Source of the DNA: Streptomyces caelestis
Lineage (GTDB): Bacteria > Actinomycetota > Actinomycetes > Streptomycetales > Streptomycetaceae
Direction: 5' to 3'
Length of the DNA stretch: 64,000 bases
Assembly: GCF_014205255.1 (NCBI RefSeq)
Contig: NZ_JACHNE010000001.1
Span: 3,286,001 to 3,350,000, forward strand
Below, in pieces: positions 35,656 to 43,640 of the stretch (its first letter is position 1; every line of letters starts with the position of its first letter). The notes beneath the pieces are model-generated. The model did no database searches. It worked only from the letters and a program-made list of their open reading frames with translations, and had not been told where the DNA came from. The position numbers were made by a program, and so were the translations under genes.

Positions 35656-35835
35656 ATGCACCCCGACATCCACCTCGCCCTGCACCACGCCCGCGCCGCC
35701 GAACTCCGCTCCGAGGCCGACACCCACCCCACTACCGGGCGCCGGCAAGATCTCCGTATGCGCCTCGGCTGGACCCTCGTAGAGGTCGGATTACGGCTCG
35801 CCACCCGGCCGGGGACGGCAGCCGCCGTCCACTAA
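35656..35835 (+). CDS. Small protein downstream of the ArsR-like regulator
   Basis: 59 residues from ATG at 35656, preceded by GAGAGG. It starts 'MHPDIHLALHHARAAELRSEAD' (amphipathic helix) and ends in a second helix with Leu/Val ('LRMRLGWTLVEVGLRLA'). Coding-like third-position GC. The last three bases overlap the convergent Lon-like gene. Such short ORFs often follow ArsR-type genes in Streptomyces; function unknown. Confidence 0.65.
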   Translation: MHPDIHLALHHARAAELRSEADTHPTTGRRQDLRMRLGWTLVEVGLRLATRPGTAAAVH

Positions 35836-36623
35836 CAGCTGGGCACGGACCCCTTCCCCGTCTCCAGGGCCACCAGGGAACTCACCGTGCTCTTCAGCGT
35901 GGTCACGGGAATCAGCCGCAGGCCCTTCGGCAGTTCGGCCCGCGCGTCCGCGCACTCCGCCTTCGGGACGAGGAACACGGTGGCCCCGTCACGCTTGGCG
36001 GCCTGGGTCTTGAGGGCGACGCCGCCCACCGCCCCGACCGTGCCGTCGGCGGCGATCGTGCCGGTGCCGGCGATGACACGGCCCCCGGTGAGATCACCGC
36101 CGGTGCCGTCGCCGTCGAGCTTGTCGATGATTCCCAGGGAGAACAGCAGCCCGGCACTGGGCCCGCCCACGTCCGCGAGTTTCAGGCCGACCTTGACGTC
36201 CTTGTCGTCGAGGCCGAGATAGTTCAGCGCGGCCTGGGTCGCCGCGTCCTGGGACTGCTTCATCTGCTTCTCGTTGTGCCGCTCGATCTCCTGGACGGTG
36301 TCCCCGCTCGGGTAGATCGCGTCGCGCGGCATGACCGCCCGGTCCGTGCGGAACCAGCTGTCGAGGATCTTCGGGAGCGAGACCCGGGTGTTCGGTGAGG
36401 TCGCCACGATGGTGGTCATCCGCAGCTGGCCCCGGGTGTCCCGGGCCGGTGCGCCCGAGATGGTGATCACCGGGTCGCCCTTGTTCTCGCCGAGCACGTT
36501 CGTCGTCTGCCCGGGCTGCGCCACCGAGAACGGCAGCGGCGCGGTCACCGCCGTGGCGAGCAGAGCCACGACGGGCAGGGCGCAGACGGCGATGGCCTGG
36601 GGGCGTGTGAGGCGAGAGAACAC
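35832..36623 (-). CDS. Membrane-anchored Lon-like serine protease (S16)
   Basis: 263 residues. One N-terminal transmembrane helix ('ALPVVALLATAVTAPLPF', ~14-31) anchors an extracytoplasmic S16 peptidase domain. The catalytic dyad is Ser in 'DVGGPSAGLLFSLGI' and Lys in 'GGVALKTQAAKRDGA'. This family (YlbL-like) usually has a PDZ domain between anchor and protease; here the middle is short (~120 residues) and I do not see a clear PDZ core, so it is either a divergent or PDZ-less form. No ATPase domain. Confidence 0.85.
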   Translation of the reverse strand: MFSRLTRPQAIAVCALPVVALLATAVTAPLPFSVAQPGQTTNVLGENKGDPVITISGAPARDTRGQLRMTTIVATSPNTRVSLPKILDSWFRTDRAVMPRDAIYPSGDTVQEIERHNEKQMKQSQDAATQAALNYLGLDDKDVKVGLKLADVGGPSAGLLFSLGIIDKLDGDGTGGDLTGGRVIAGTGTIAADGTVGAVGGVALKTQAAKRDGATVFLVPKAECADARAELPKGLRLIPVTTLKSTVSSLVALETGKGSVPSC

Positions 36624-36710
36624 GGGATCAATCTAACGCGGGCGTGGAATCCGGCCGGGTCCAGGTCACCCACGGCCTGACAGGGGCCCGGCAGGGGGGT
36701 CCCGCACAGG

Positions 36711-37361
36711 TCAGCGCAGCGCGTCCGCGACCTCTCGCGCCGCCTCGACGACCCTCGCCCCCACCCGTTCCGGCACCACGTCCGCCAGCATCACCACGCC
36801 CACACTGCCCTCGACGCCCGTCACGCCCAGCAACGGGGCCGCCGCCCCGCACGCGCCGGCCTCCAGCTCCCCGTGGGTCAGGGTGTAGCCCGGGTCCGCC
36901 ATCGGGTGCTGCCGGGCCGCGAGTATCGCCTTGCCCGCGGCGCCCCGGTCCAGGGGGTGCCGGAACCCGGCCCGGTAGGCGACGTGGTAGTCCGTCCAGG
37001 TCGGCTCCACCACGGCCACCGCCAGCGCGTCCGCCCCGTCGACGAGGGTCAGGTGCGCCGTCGCGCCGATGTCCTCGGCCAGCGACCGCAGCGCCGGCAT
37101 CGCGGCCTCCCGCACCAGGGGATGGACCTGCCGCCCCAGACGCAGCACCCCGAGCCCGACCCGGGCACGTCCGCCCAGGTCACGGCGTATGAGCGCATGC
37201 TGTTCCAGCGTGGCGAGCAGCCGGTACACCACGGTCCGGTTGACGCCCAGCTTGAGGGAGAGTTCGGTCACGGTCAGCCCGTGGTCCGTGTCGGCGAGCA
37301 GCTTGAGGACACGCAGTCCTCTGTCGAGCGTCTGGGAGGTCTCCGCGGTCACGACGCCCAC
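36711..37361 (-). CDS. IclR-family transcriptional regulator
   Basis: 216 residues. Winged HTH 'TLDRGLRVLKLLADTDHGLTVTELSLKLGVNRTVVYRLLATLEQHALI' and an IclR effector domain ('HPLDRGAAGKAILAARQ', 'GACGAAAPLLGVTGVEGSVGVVML'). Effector unknown; target not obvious from neighbours. The 277-nt interval to the helicase (37362-37638) has no gene. Confidence 0.9.
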   Translation of the reverse strand: MGVVTAETSQTLDRGLRVLKLLADTDHGLTVTELSLKLGVNRTVVYRLLATLEQHALIRRDLGGRARVGLGVLRLGRQVHPLVREAAMPALRSLAEDIGATAHLTLVDGADALAVAVVEPTWTDYHVAYRAGFRHPLDRGAAGKAILAARQHPMADPGYTLTHGELEAGACGAAAPLLGVTGVEGSVGVVMLADVVPERVGARVVEAAREVADALR

Positions 37362-37638
37362 TCCTTAGTGGTGAGGTCGGCGGCCCTCTGGCGGTCGGGT
37401 GCGTCACCGAGTCCCGTCGGCAACGCCCTTCAGAGGCCGCCGATCGGCCGGCGGCCCGGCCTGTCCGGACCGCGTCGCTTCACGGCTGCGCTCCGCGGCG
37501 GCGTTGCCACGGGGCGTGTGCGTAGCCGGACAGTAGCGAAGGGGGTTCGCTGAGCGGAAGGCTCCGTCCAGAATCCGGGCACCGGTGGGCGCGTACTGCT
37601 CACCTTTGCGGTGGTATGCGCGCCGGCCACGCGCACCG

Positions 37639-39510
37639 TCACTTCATCCGCGTGGCCCACTCCTGGACCTTGGCGATCCGCTGCCGCAACTGCCCCGCCG
37701 TCGCCTCCGCCGCCGGAGGCCCCCCGCACACGCGCCGCAGCTCCGTGTGGATCACACCGTGCGGCTTGCCGCTCTGGTGGACGTACGCGCCGACCATCGT
37801 GTTGAGCTGCCGCCGCAGCTCCATCATCTCCTTGTGGGAGACGACCGGGCGCCGCTCGGCGGGCAGTTCGAGCAGGTCGGCCTCCTCGTCCGGCTTCTTG
37901 CGGCTGTGCGCGATCTGCCGGGCCTGCCGCTTCTGGAGCAGCAGCTGGACCTGGTCGGGCTCCAGCAGCCCGGGAATGCCGAGGTAGTCCTGCTCCTCCT
38001 CGCTCCCCGGGTGGGCCTGCATGCCGAACTCGGCGCCGTTGTACATGACCCGGTCGAAGACGGCGTCGGACTCCAGCGCCTCGAAGGGCAGCATGTCCTG
38101 CTCGCCGGTGTCCTCGTCCTGCTCCTTGTTCGCCTCCTCCATCTCCTTCTCGGATTCGGCGTACGGGTCCTCCTCACCCTCCTTCTTGGGCTTGTCGAGG
38201 ACGTGGTCGCGCTCGCGCTCCATCTCGTTGGCGAAGGAGAGCAGGTCGGGCACGGTCGGCAGGAACACGGAGGCCGTCTCGCCACGCCGCCGGGACCGTA
38301 CGAAACGGCCGACGGCCTGCGCGAAGAAGAGCGGCGTCGAGATGGTCGTCGCGTACACACCCACCGCCAGCCGCGGCACGTCGACACCCTCGGACACCAT
38401 CCGCACCGCGACCATCCACCGGTCGGTGTTCGCGCTGAACTCGTCGATCCGCTCGGAGGCGCCGGAGTCGTCGGACAGCACGAGGGTCGCCTTGCTGCCC
38501 GTGATCTCGCGGATCAGCTTGGCGTACGCGCGCGCCGACTCCTGGTCGGAGGCGATGACGAGCGCACCGGCGTCCGGGATGGCCTTCCTGACCTCGGTCA
38601 GCCGGTGGTCGGCGGCGCGCAGCACCGCGGGCATCCACTCACCGCGGGGATCGAGGGCGGTCCGCCAGGCCTGGCTGATGGCGTCCTTGGTCATGGGCTC
38701 GCCGAGCCGCGCGGCGACCTCGTCACCGGCCTTGGTGCGCCAGCGCATGTTGCCGCTGTAGGAAAGGAAGATGACCGGCCGGACGACGTTGTCGGCGAGC
38801 GCGTTGCCGTATCCGTAGGTGTAGTCGGCGGCGGACCGCCGGATTCCGTCGTTCCCCTCCTCGTACGTCACGAAGGGGATGGGGTTGGTGTCGGACCGGA
38901 AGGGCGTACCGGTCAGGGCCAGTCGCCGGGTGGCGGGTTCGAAGGCCTCCAGACAGGCCTCGCCCCAGGACTTGCTGTCACCGGCGTGGTGGATCTCGTC
39001 GAGGATCACCAGGGTCTTGCGCTGCTCGACGCGGTTGCGGTGCAGCATCGGCCGCACGCCGACACCGGCGTACGTCACGGCGACCCCGTGGTACTCCCTG
39101 CCGAGCGGCCCGGCGCTGTACTCAGGGTCGAGCTTGATGCCTATCCGGGCCGCGGCCTCGGCCCACTGCTTCTTCAGGTGCTCGGTCGGGGCCACGACGG
39201 TGACCTGCTGCACGACGTGGTGGTGCAGCAGCCAGGACGCCAGCGTCAGCGCGAAGGTCGTCTTGCCGGCGCCGGGGGTGGCGACCGCCAGGAAGTCCCG
39301 CGGCTGCTCCTGGATGTACTTCTCCATCGCGCCCTGCTGCCAGGCGCGCAGTTTGCTTGCGGTACCCCAGGGGGCGCGGCCGGGGAACGCCGGGGACAGG
39401 TGGTGCGAGGCAGAGCTGGTGCCGGCGGTGGTAGTCACGGTCTCCGTTGGGGGTCGGGCGGCTCGTTCGAGGGAGCCTGACGGCTCGGCTACGTATGACA
39501 ACCGGGCCAC
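37639..39510 (-). CDS. DEAD/DEAH-box superfamily 2 helicase
   Basis: 623 residues if GTG 39510 is used; a later GTG at ~39438 ('TTTAGTSS') is an alternative. Walker A 'VATPGAGKTTFALTLA', motif II 'LVILDEIHHAGD' (DEIH), motif III-like 'ALTGTPFRSD', motif VI 'QAVGRFVRSRR'. A Glu-rich insert ('EGEEDPYAESEKEMEEANKEQDEDTGEQ') lies near residue 450. Resembles the type III restriction-like/XPB-like SF2 helicases common in actinobacteria; no methyltransferase or nuclease gene lies beside it, so a restriction role is unlikely. Confidence 0.88.
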   Translation of the reverse strand: MARLSYVAEPSGSLERAARPPTETVTTTAGTSSASHHLSPAFPGRAPWGTASKLRAWQQGAMEKYIQEQPRDFLAVATPGAGKTTFALTLASWLLHHHVVQQVTVVAPTEHLKKQWAEAAARIGIKLDPEYSAGPLGREYHGVAVTYAGVGVRPMLHRNRVEQRKTLVILDEIHHAGDSKSWGEACLEAFEPATRRLALTGTPFRSDTNPIPFVTYEEGNDGIRRSAADYTYGYGNALADNVVRPVIFLSYSGNMRWRTKAGDEVAARLGEPMTKDAISQAWRTALDPRGEWMPAVLRAADHRLTEVRKAIPDAGALVIASDQESARAYAKLIREITGSKATLVLSDDSGASERIDEFSANTDRWMVAVRMVSEGVDVPRLAVGVYATTISTPLFFAQAVGRFVRSRRRGETASVFLPTVPDLLSFANEMERERDHVLDKPKKEGEEDPYAESEKEMEEANKEQDEDTGEQDMLPFEALESDAVFDRVMYNGAEFGMQAHPGSEEEQDYLGIPGLLEPDQVQLLLQKRQARQIAHSRKKPDEEADLLELPAERRPVVSHKEMMELRRQLNTMVGAYVHQSGKPHGVIHTELRRVCGGPPAAEATAGQLRQRIAKVQEWATRMK

Positions 39511-39595
39511 CCTACCGGCGGCCCGCCACTGTCCATGCGCGGACCAGGCCGGGTCACGCCAGGGTGGGATTCACGTCACAGCCGGGAAGCGGTCC

Positions 39596-41071
39596 TCACC
39601 GCTCCCGCAGCCGCGTGGTCACCCAGGCCCCCACCAGCGCCACCACCGCCATCGGCAGGAACACCGCGGCGAAGGCGGCCGGATGGGAGCCGGTGGTGTC
39701 GGCGGTGGTGTGGGTCGCGGTGCCGCCGCCGAGGGCGGCGAACGCGGCGCCGCCGGCGGAGAGCAGGAGGACGTTGGAGAGGCCGTCGGAGATCTGCAGG
39801 GCGGCGGAGTTGGTGCCGGCCTCCTCGGGGGCCGAGAGCTGGAGCAGGAGCACGCTCGTCGAGGAGATGACGAGGCCCATGCCGAAGCAGCCGAAGGCCC
39901 AGGCGACGGCCACGGTCCAGACGGGCACGGAGGCGATCAGCACACTCGGTGCGGTGGCGATGGCCGCCGCCACCAGCAGCATGCCGAGGGTCGTCAGCCG
40001 GTCCCGGTACGGCTCGAACCGCTGCCGCGACTGCACCCACGAGCCCAGCGCCCACGTCCCGCCGCCCGCGGCGAGCGAGAACCCGGCCAGCGTCGGACTG
40101 AGCCCGCGCTGCGTCACCAGCATCAGCGGCACGAAGGACTCCGCGGCGATGAAGGACCCCGCGGCGACGCCGCGCAGCAGCACGACGGAGGGCAGCCCGC
40201 GAGCGGCCCGGTAGGTGCCGCGCGGGAGCAGCCCGAGCACGGCGGGTACCAGCAGGACCAGTCCGGCGGCGCCGGGCACGAGCGCGAACGGGCGCAGGTC
40301 CTGGGCGGCGTACTGGAGCAGGCCGGCGCCGAGGGAGATGGCCAGGGCCAGGCGGATGCGGCGGCGGTTGAGGGAGGGGGGCCGGCCGGGAGCGGCGGGC
40401 TCCGACTCCGGCTCGGCCGCCGGCACCGGTCCGGACGCCCGGCGCCGTATCTGCGGCAGTGCGAGCGCGAGCGGAAAGACCACGAGTACGGGTATCCCGA
40501 TGAACACCCATCGCCACCCGAGCTGCTCGGTCACCGTGCCGGCGGCGAGCGGGCCGACGATCGACGGCAGGATCCAGCTCGCGGCGAACGCGGCCATGAT
40601 CGCCGGCCGCAGCCGCTCCGCATACGCCCGCCCGACGACGACGTACAGCGCGACGATCACCAGCCCGCCGCCGAGCCCCTGCACGGCTCGCCCCAGGATG
40701 AACACCCACATCGCCCCCGCGGTCCCCGACAGCAACAGTCCGGCCCCGAAGGAGGCGATGCCCGCCGCCAACGGCCCGAGGGGCCCACGCCGGTCCGACC
40801 ACTGCCCGGAGAGCACCATCCCGAACAGGCTGGTGGTGAAGTACCCGGAGAACGCGAACGCGTACAGCGACACCCCGTCCAACTCCCGCGCGGCGACGGG
40901 CATCGCCGTACCGACCGCCGTCGCCTCGAACGCGATGAGCAGCACGACGGAGACGATCCCGAAGCTCAGCGCCCGATAAGGCCGCCCCAGCACGGTCTCG
41001 TCCACCTCGGCGACGGAGGGCAGCTCATCGGCACCTACGACATCCGCGTCGGGCGGCTTCGGGGCACTCAT
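39596..41071 (-). CDS. MFS transporter (drug-exporter type)
   Basis: 491 residues from ATG at 41071 (GTG 41092 is possible). 12-14 hydrophobic segments; MFS motif A-like 'GQWSDRRGPLGP' after TM2 and 'GRAVQGLGGGLVIVALYVVVG' (motif C/D region) identify the family. A His/Ala/Thr-rich loop 'GGGTATHTTADTTGSHPAAFAAV' precedes the last helix. Substrate unknown; likely proton-coupled efflux. Confidence 0.88.
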   Translation of the reverse strand: MSAPKPPDADVVGADELPSVAEVDETVLGRPYRALSFGIVSVVLLIAFEATAVGTAMPVAARELDGVSLYAFAFSGYFTTSLFGMVLSGQWSDRRGPLGPLAAGIASFGAGLLLSGTAGAMWVFILGRAVQGLGGGLVIVALYVVVGRAYAERLRPAIMAAFAASWILPSIVGPLAAGTVTEQLGWRWVFIGIPVLVVFPLALALPQIRRRASGPVPAAEPESEPAAPGRPPSLNRRRIRLALAISLGAGLLQYAAQDLRPFALVPGAAGLVLLVPAVLGLLPRGTYRAARGLPSVVLLRGVAAGSFIAAESFVPLMLVTQRGLSPTLAGFSLAAGGGTWALGSWVQSRQRFEPYRDRLTTLGMLLVAAAIATAPSVLIASVPVWTVAVAWAFGCFGMGLVISSTSVLLLQLSAPEEAGTNSAALQISDGLSNVLLLSAGGAAFAALGGGTATHTTADTTGSHPAAFAAVFLPMAVVALVGAWVTTRLRER

Positions 41072-41266
41072 GCCCGTCAGCGTAAGGCCCACGGGCCACT
41101 GTTACCCCTGTCGCGAGACGGTCCCACGCTGAGACCTTGGTCGTACACCCCTCCTCTCGGCCACCCCCGTTCATGAACTGCGTATGGCAGTCACGTTGCA
41201 CCGGTCCGGATGCCCTTGAGCCCTGCCTCACCCGCGCCCTACAGTCACGACATCGAGTGCGAACAA

Positions 41267-41338
41267 GGCCGTGTGCCCGAGTGGTTCAGGGGCTCGCCTG
41301 CAAAGCGAGTTACGTGGGTTCGAATCCCGCTACGGCCT
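41267..41338 (+). tRNA. tRNA-Cys (GCA)
   Basis: Acceptor GGCCGTG (41267-41273) pairs with TACGGCC (41331-41337), with discriminator T73 as required for Cys identity. Anticodon arm CTCGC-CTGCAAA-GCGAG gives anticodon GCA. T arm GTGGG/CCCGC. CCA is not encoded. The adjacent integrase remnant and foreign-looking genes suggest it is an integration site. Confidence 0.95.
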
Positions 41339-41361
41339 TTGGTGTGTGACCAGGTAAAACC

Positions 41362-41394
41362 AAAGGGCGGCACCCCTGCGGGGTGCCGCCCTTT
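41362..41394 (+). terminator. Intrinsic terminator of tRNA-Cys
   Basis: 14-bp stem AAAGGGCGGCACCC (41362-41375), loop CTGCG, and complement ending in CCCTTT, 23 nt after the tRNA. Confidence 0.85.
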
Positions 41395-41539
41395 CTGCCG
41401 TCCGTCTCAGCTCTCGTCTTATTTACACTGTCTGACATCCGACGCGGCAAAGCCGAAACCTGGCCTTGGGCGCCGACGGTCCCGAACCGCACCTACAGAG
41501 ACTCAGCCGGTCTGGCATCCTGCGTCGGCTCCGGGCGAT

Positions 41540-41887
41540 CTAGATGTCTAGGTCCCCGAGGCGGTACGTCAGCGTGTAGTCCCCGCCAGAGCCGCCCACG
41601 AAGGTTTTTGAGTGCTCTCCGTTGGGCTCAAAGCGGGATACGTCCACAAAGCCGAGCGAGTCGGAACCGAGCGGACTCTCGTCATCCCGCAGGCTAATCC
41701 GCTTGCCTTCATCTGGGCCGAACGTGAAGAGCGTATTGAACGGGATCTCGGTAGCCTGCACCATGGCGAAGGTACCCGAAGGCGGCCAGAACCTTGTTCC
41801 GTTGTGGAACATGAAGAGTTCATCGACGTTATCGTCGTCGGTGTCATTGCACCGCAGCTTCAAGAGCTTCATGACTTTTTCGCCCAT
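41540..41887 (-). CDS. Unknown small protein, paralogue A
   Basis: 115 residues from ATG at 41887, chosen because GAGGAAGG lies 9 nt upstream. It contains 'LKLRCNDTDDDNVDELFMFHNGTRFWPPSGTF', an acidic middle, 'LRDDESPLGSDSLGFVDVS' and a beta-rich end 'GDYTLTYRLGDLDI'. It is paralogous to the gene immediately upstream: shared 'LRC.D..D...DE....NG...WP.SG.F', 'F.F', 'GSD..LG', 'Y.LTYR'. The pattern of acidic loops and strands suggests a C2-like beta-sandwich, but no family is recognised. Lower GC than the neighbours. Confidence 0.7.
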   Translation of the reverse strand: MGEKVMKLLKLRCNDTDDDNVDELFMFHNGTRFWPPSGTFAMVQATEIPFNTLFTFGPDEGKRISLRDDESPLGSDSLGFVDVSRFEPNGEHSKTFVGGSGGDYTLTYRLGDLDI

Positions 41888-41906
41888 GATCGTCACCTTC
41901 CTCACC

Positions 41907-42239
41907 TCAGTCGACAACCTTCACTCGATAGGTCAGAACGTAGTGGAAGTCGTCCCCAGCAATATCGAACCGCTCTGGGCCGTTCGTGTCACCCTCGGAA
42001 ATAATGACTCCGCCAAGGTCGTCATCGGACCCTATGTTCTCCTGATCGAAGAGGACAACTGTGACTTCACCATTGAAGGCGAAGTCAACACCTACTGGAA
42101 CCTCTAGCCCTGCACCGATAGAGAAGAATCCAGAGAAAGGCCAGACTTGCCTACCATTGGCCTGAATCATTATCTCATCGATGTCGGAATCCTGTGGATC
42201 CTCGCAGCGCAATCTTTCCATCGTCAAGACGGCGACCAA
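41907..42239 (-). CDS. Unknown small protein, paralogue B
   Basis: 110 residues from TTG at 42239 behind AAGGGGGGCG; ATG 42221 is an alternative. It contains 'RLRCEDPQDSDIDEIMIQANGRQVWPFSGFFSIGAGLEVPV', 'LFDQENIGSDDDLGGVII' and ends 'FHYVLTYRVKVVD'. It aligns over its length with paralogue A, whose start lies 19 nt downstream of this stop, so the pair is one transcription unit. No known domain. The upstream 220 nt (42240-42460) is AT-rich and probably holds the promoter. Confidence 0.7.
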   Translation of the reverse strand: MVAVLTMERLRCEDPQDSDIDEIMIQANGRQVWPFSGFFSIGAGLEVPVGVDFAFNGEVTVVLFDQENIGSDDDLGGVIISEGDTNGPERFDIAGDDFHYVLTYRVKVVD

Positions 42240-42460
42240 TTCAATCGCCCCCCTTCCCTCATCTACTACACACCTCTACCTTCAGGACACCACCGCTCGG
42301 CTATTTACGCAACCGCGCAAGACCCGCTTGTAACCCATTCAATAATTGCTTCATGAAAGGCTAGTTAATACCCGCCATCTCATGGAGCGCTACACCGGCC
42401 CAGTAGGCGTTTCTCTCACTTCGGGCCCGGGGCACGGGTGCCCCGGGCTTCCCTCACTAG
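42240..42460. other. AT-rich promoter-like interval, no gene
   Basis: Clearly lower in GC than the surrounding genome (for example TTCAATAATTGC, GCTAGTTAATACC). No ORF. It probably drives the paralogue pair on the minus strand and marks laterally acquired DNA. Confidence 0.4.
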
Positions 42461-42908
42461 CTAGGACGGCCGCTCGTCGCCCGACTTCCACATGAGGCTG
42501 TCAACCTGCCTCGCTACCTCGGCCCGCACCGCGTCGACCATGTGCTGATACCGAGCGGCCATGGCGGTAGTCGACCATCCCATGAGGCCCATGACGACGC
42601 GCTCAGGAACTCCGAGGATGAGCAGGACCGTGGCAGCGGTGTGGCGCGCGTCGTGTAGTCGCGCGTCACGAACATTGGCCGTCTTCAACAGCTCCTTCCA
42701 CTCGGACCAGTCCTTGCGGTGGGACGCGATGCGCCCACGCTCATCGGGGAACACCCAGCCGCCTTCGACCCAGTCCTTTCCCGCTGCCGCGCGCTCGGCT
42801 TCCTGAATTTTCTGGTGCGCCTTCAATAGGTCCACCAGTTGCTCCGGGAGGCCGACCGCGCGACGGCCGGCACGAGACTTGGTGTTCAGTACAGGATGGC
42901 TTCGTCGT
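42461..42908 (-). pseudogene. Truncated tyrosine integrase (C-terminal catalytic part)
   Basis: The frame is open from 42908 (TGA at 42909-42911) and includes 'NTKSRAGRRAVGLPEQLVDLLKAHQ', then the catalytic half: 'RLHDARHTAATVLLILGVPERVVMGLMGWSTTAMAARYQHM', with the HxxR box (Arg in 'HDARH') and the nucleophile Tyr in 'ARYQH'. The N-terminal core-binding part and the first catalytic Arg are missing and there is no proper start; ATG 42835 gives only 124 residues. Remnant of an element that probably inserted at tRNA-Cys. Confidence 0.8.
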
Positions 42909-43052
42909 CGTCACCGCGGCGTGCCGGTGGGAGACGGCATTGCCGACCGGGTCCAGGTCGCCGGGCCTCTTCACCAGCCTGCCGGGCAGAGACCGCCGGT
43001 CGGGCAGAACATGACCCACGTGGAGTTGCAGCCCGTTCGTACGGTCACGGCG

Positions 43053-43553
43053 TCAGCCGGCGTCGGGAAGCGCTCCCGGTCCGCTTTCCTCGTCGGCCTG
43101 TCGCCACGCCCTGCGCGCGTTCTCCGCCCGCACGGCGTCCAGCCACCGCCAGAGGCCGATCTCCTCGAGCCGCAGCCCGGGACAGGCGATCCGGTGCGGC
43201 ACACGGCACACGGCACCGAGCGCGGGCTCGTCCTCGCGGCTGTTCCATGCCGTCCCGTTGGAGTCCAGGTACCAGCGGTGCCAGGCGGGCACCATGTGCG
43301 CGGGCACCGGCATGTCCGGTTCGAGGAGGACGTGCCGGCCGTAGTAGGTGACACGCCGGTCACCGACAAGCCCGCAGTTGGGGCAGACGGGTGGAGCGGG
43401 CGGCTCGGGGCCAGTGGCGCCTTCCATCGCGGCCTGGGCCCGGTCGGTCTTCTCCCACGGCTGCGGCGCCCCCGGTGGCCGCTGCCGGTGTCCGTCGGGG
43501 TCGGGTAACGGGATGATGCTCGACTCGGCTGTTTCCCCCATGGGACCGAGCAT
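43053..43553 (-). CDS. DUF6083-like zinc-ribbon protein
   Basis: 166 residues from ATG at 43553 (an upstream TTG is possible). A variable Pro-rich N-terminus is followed by 'CPNCGLVGDRRVTYYGRHVLLEP', 'VPAHMVPAWHRWYLDSNGTAWNS', 'AVCRVPHRIACPGL' and 'LWRWLDAVRAENARRAWRQADEE'. This Cys/His and Trp pattern is that of DUF6083 proteins, frequent in Streptomyces accessory and plasmid-borne DNA (family name from memory). Function unknown. Confidence 0.7.
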   Translation of the reverse strand: MLGPMGETAESSIIPLPDPDGHRQRPPGAPQPWEKTDRAQAAMEGATGPEPPAPPVCPNCGLVGDRRVTYYGRHVLLEPDMPVPAHMVPAWHRWYLDSNGTAWNSREDEPALGAVCRVPHRIACPGLRLEEIGLWRWLDAVRAENARRAWRQADEESGPGALPDAG

Positions 43554-43640
43554 GTGGGTGCCGTTCAGGAGCGGGGTAGGGCGCAATCAGGGCGCAATGG
43601 GAGCAGTCGGGTGGGGGACGAGGTGAGGCGGACCCCGCTC

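Noticed and set aside
37639..39510. Helicase considered as part of a restriction-modification or phage-defence system
   Set aside because: No methyltransferase, nuclease or other defence gene is adjacent, and the gene sits in stable core order.
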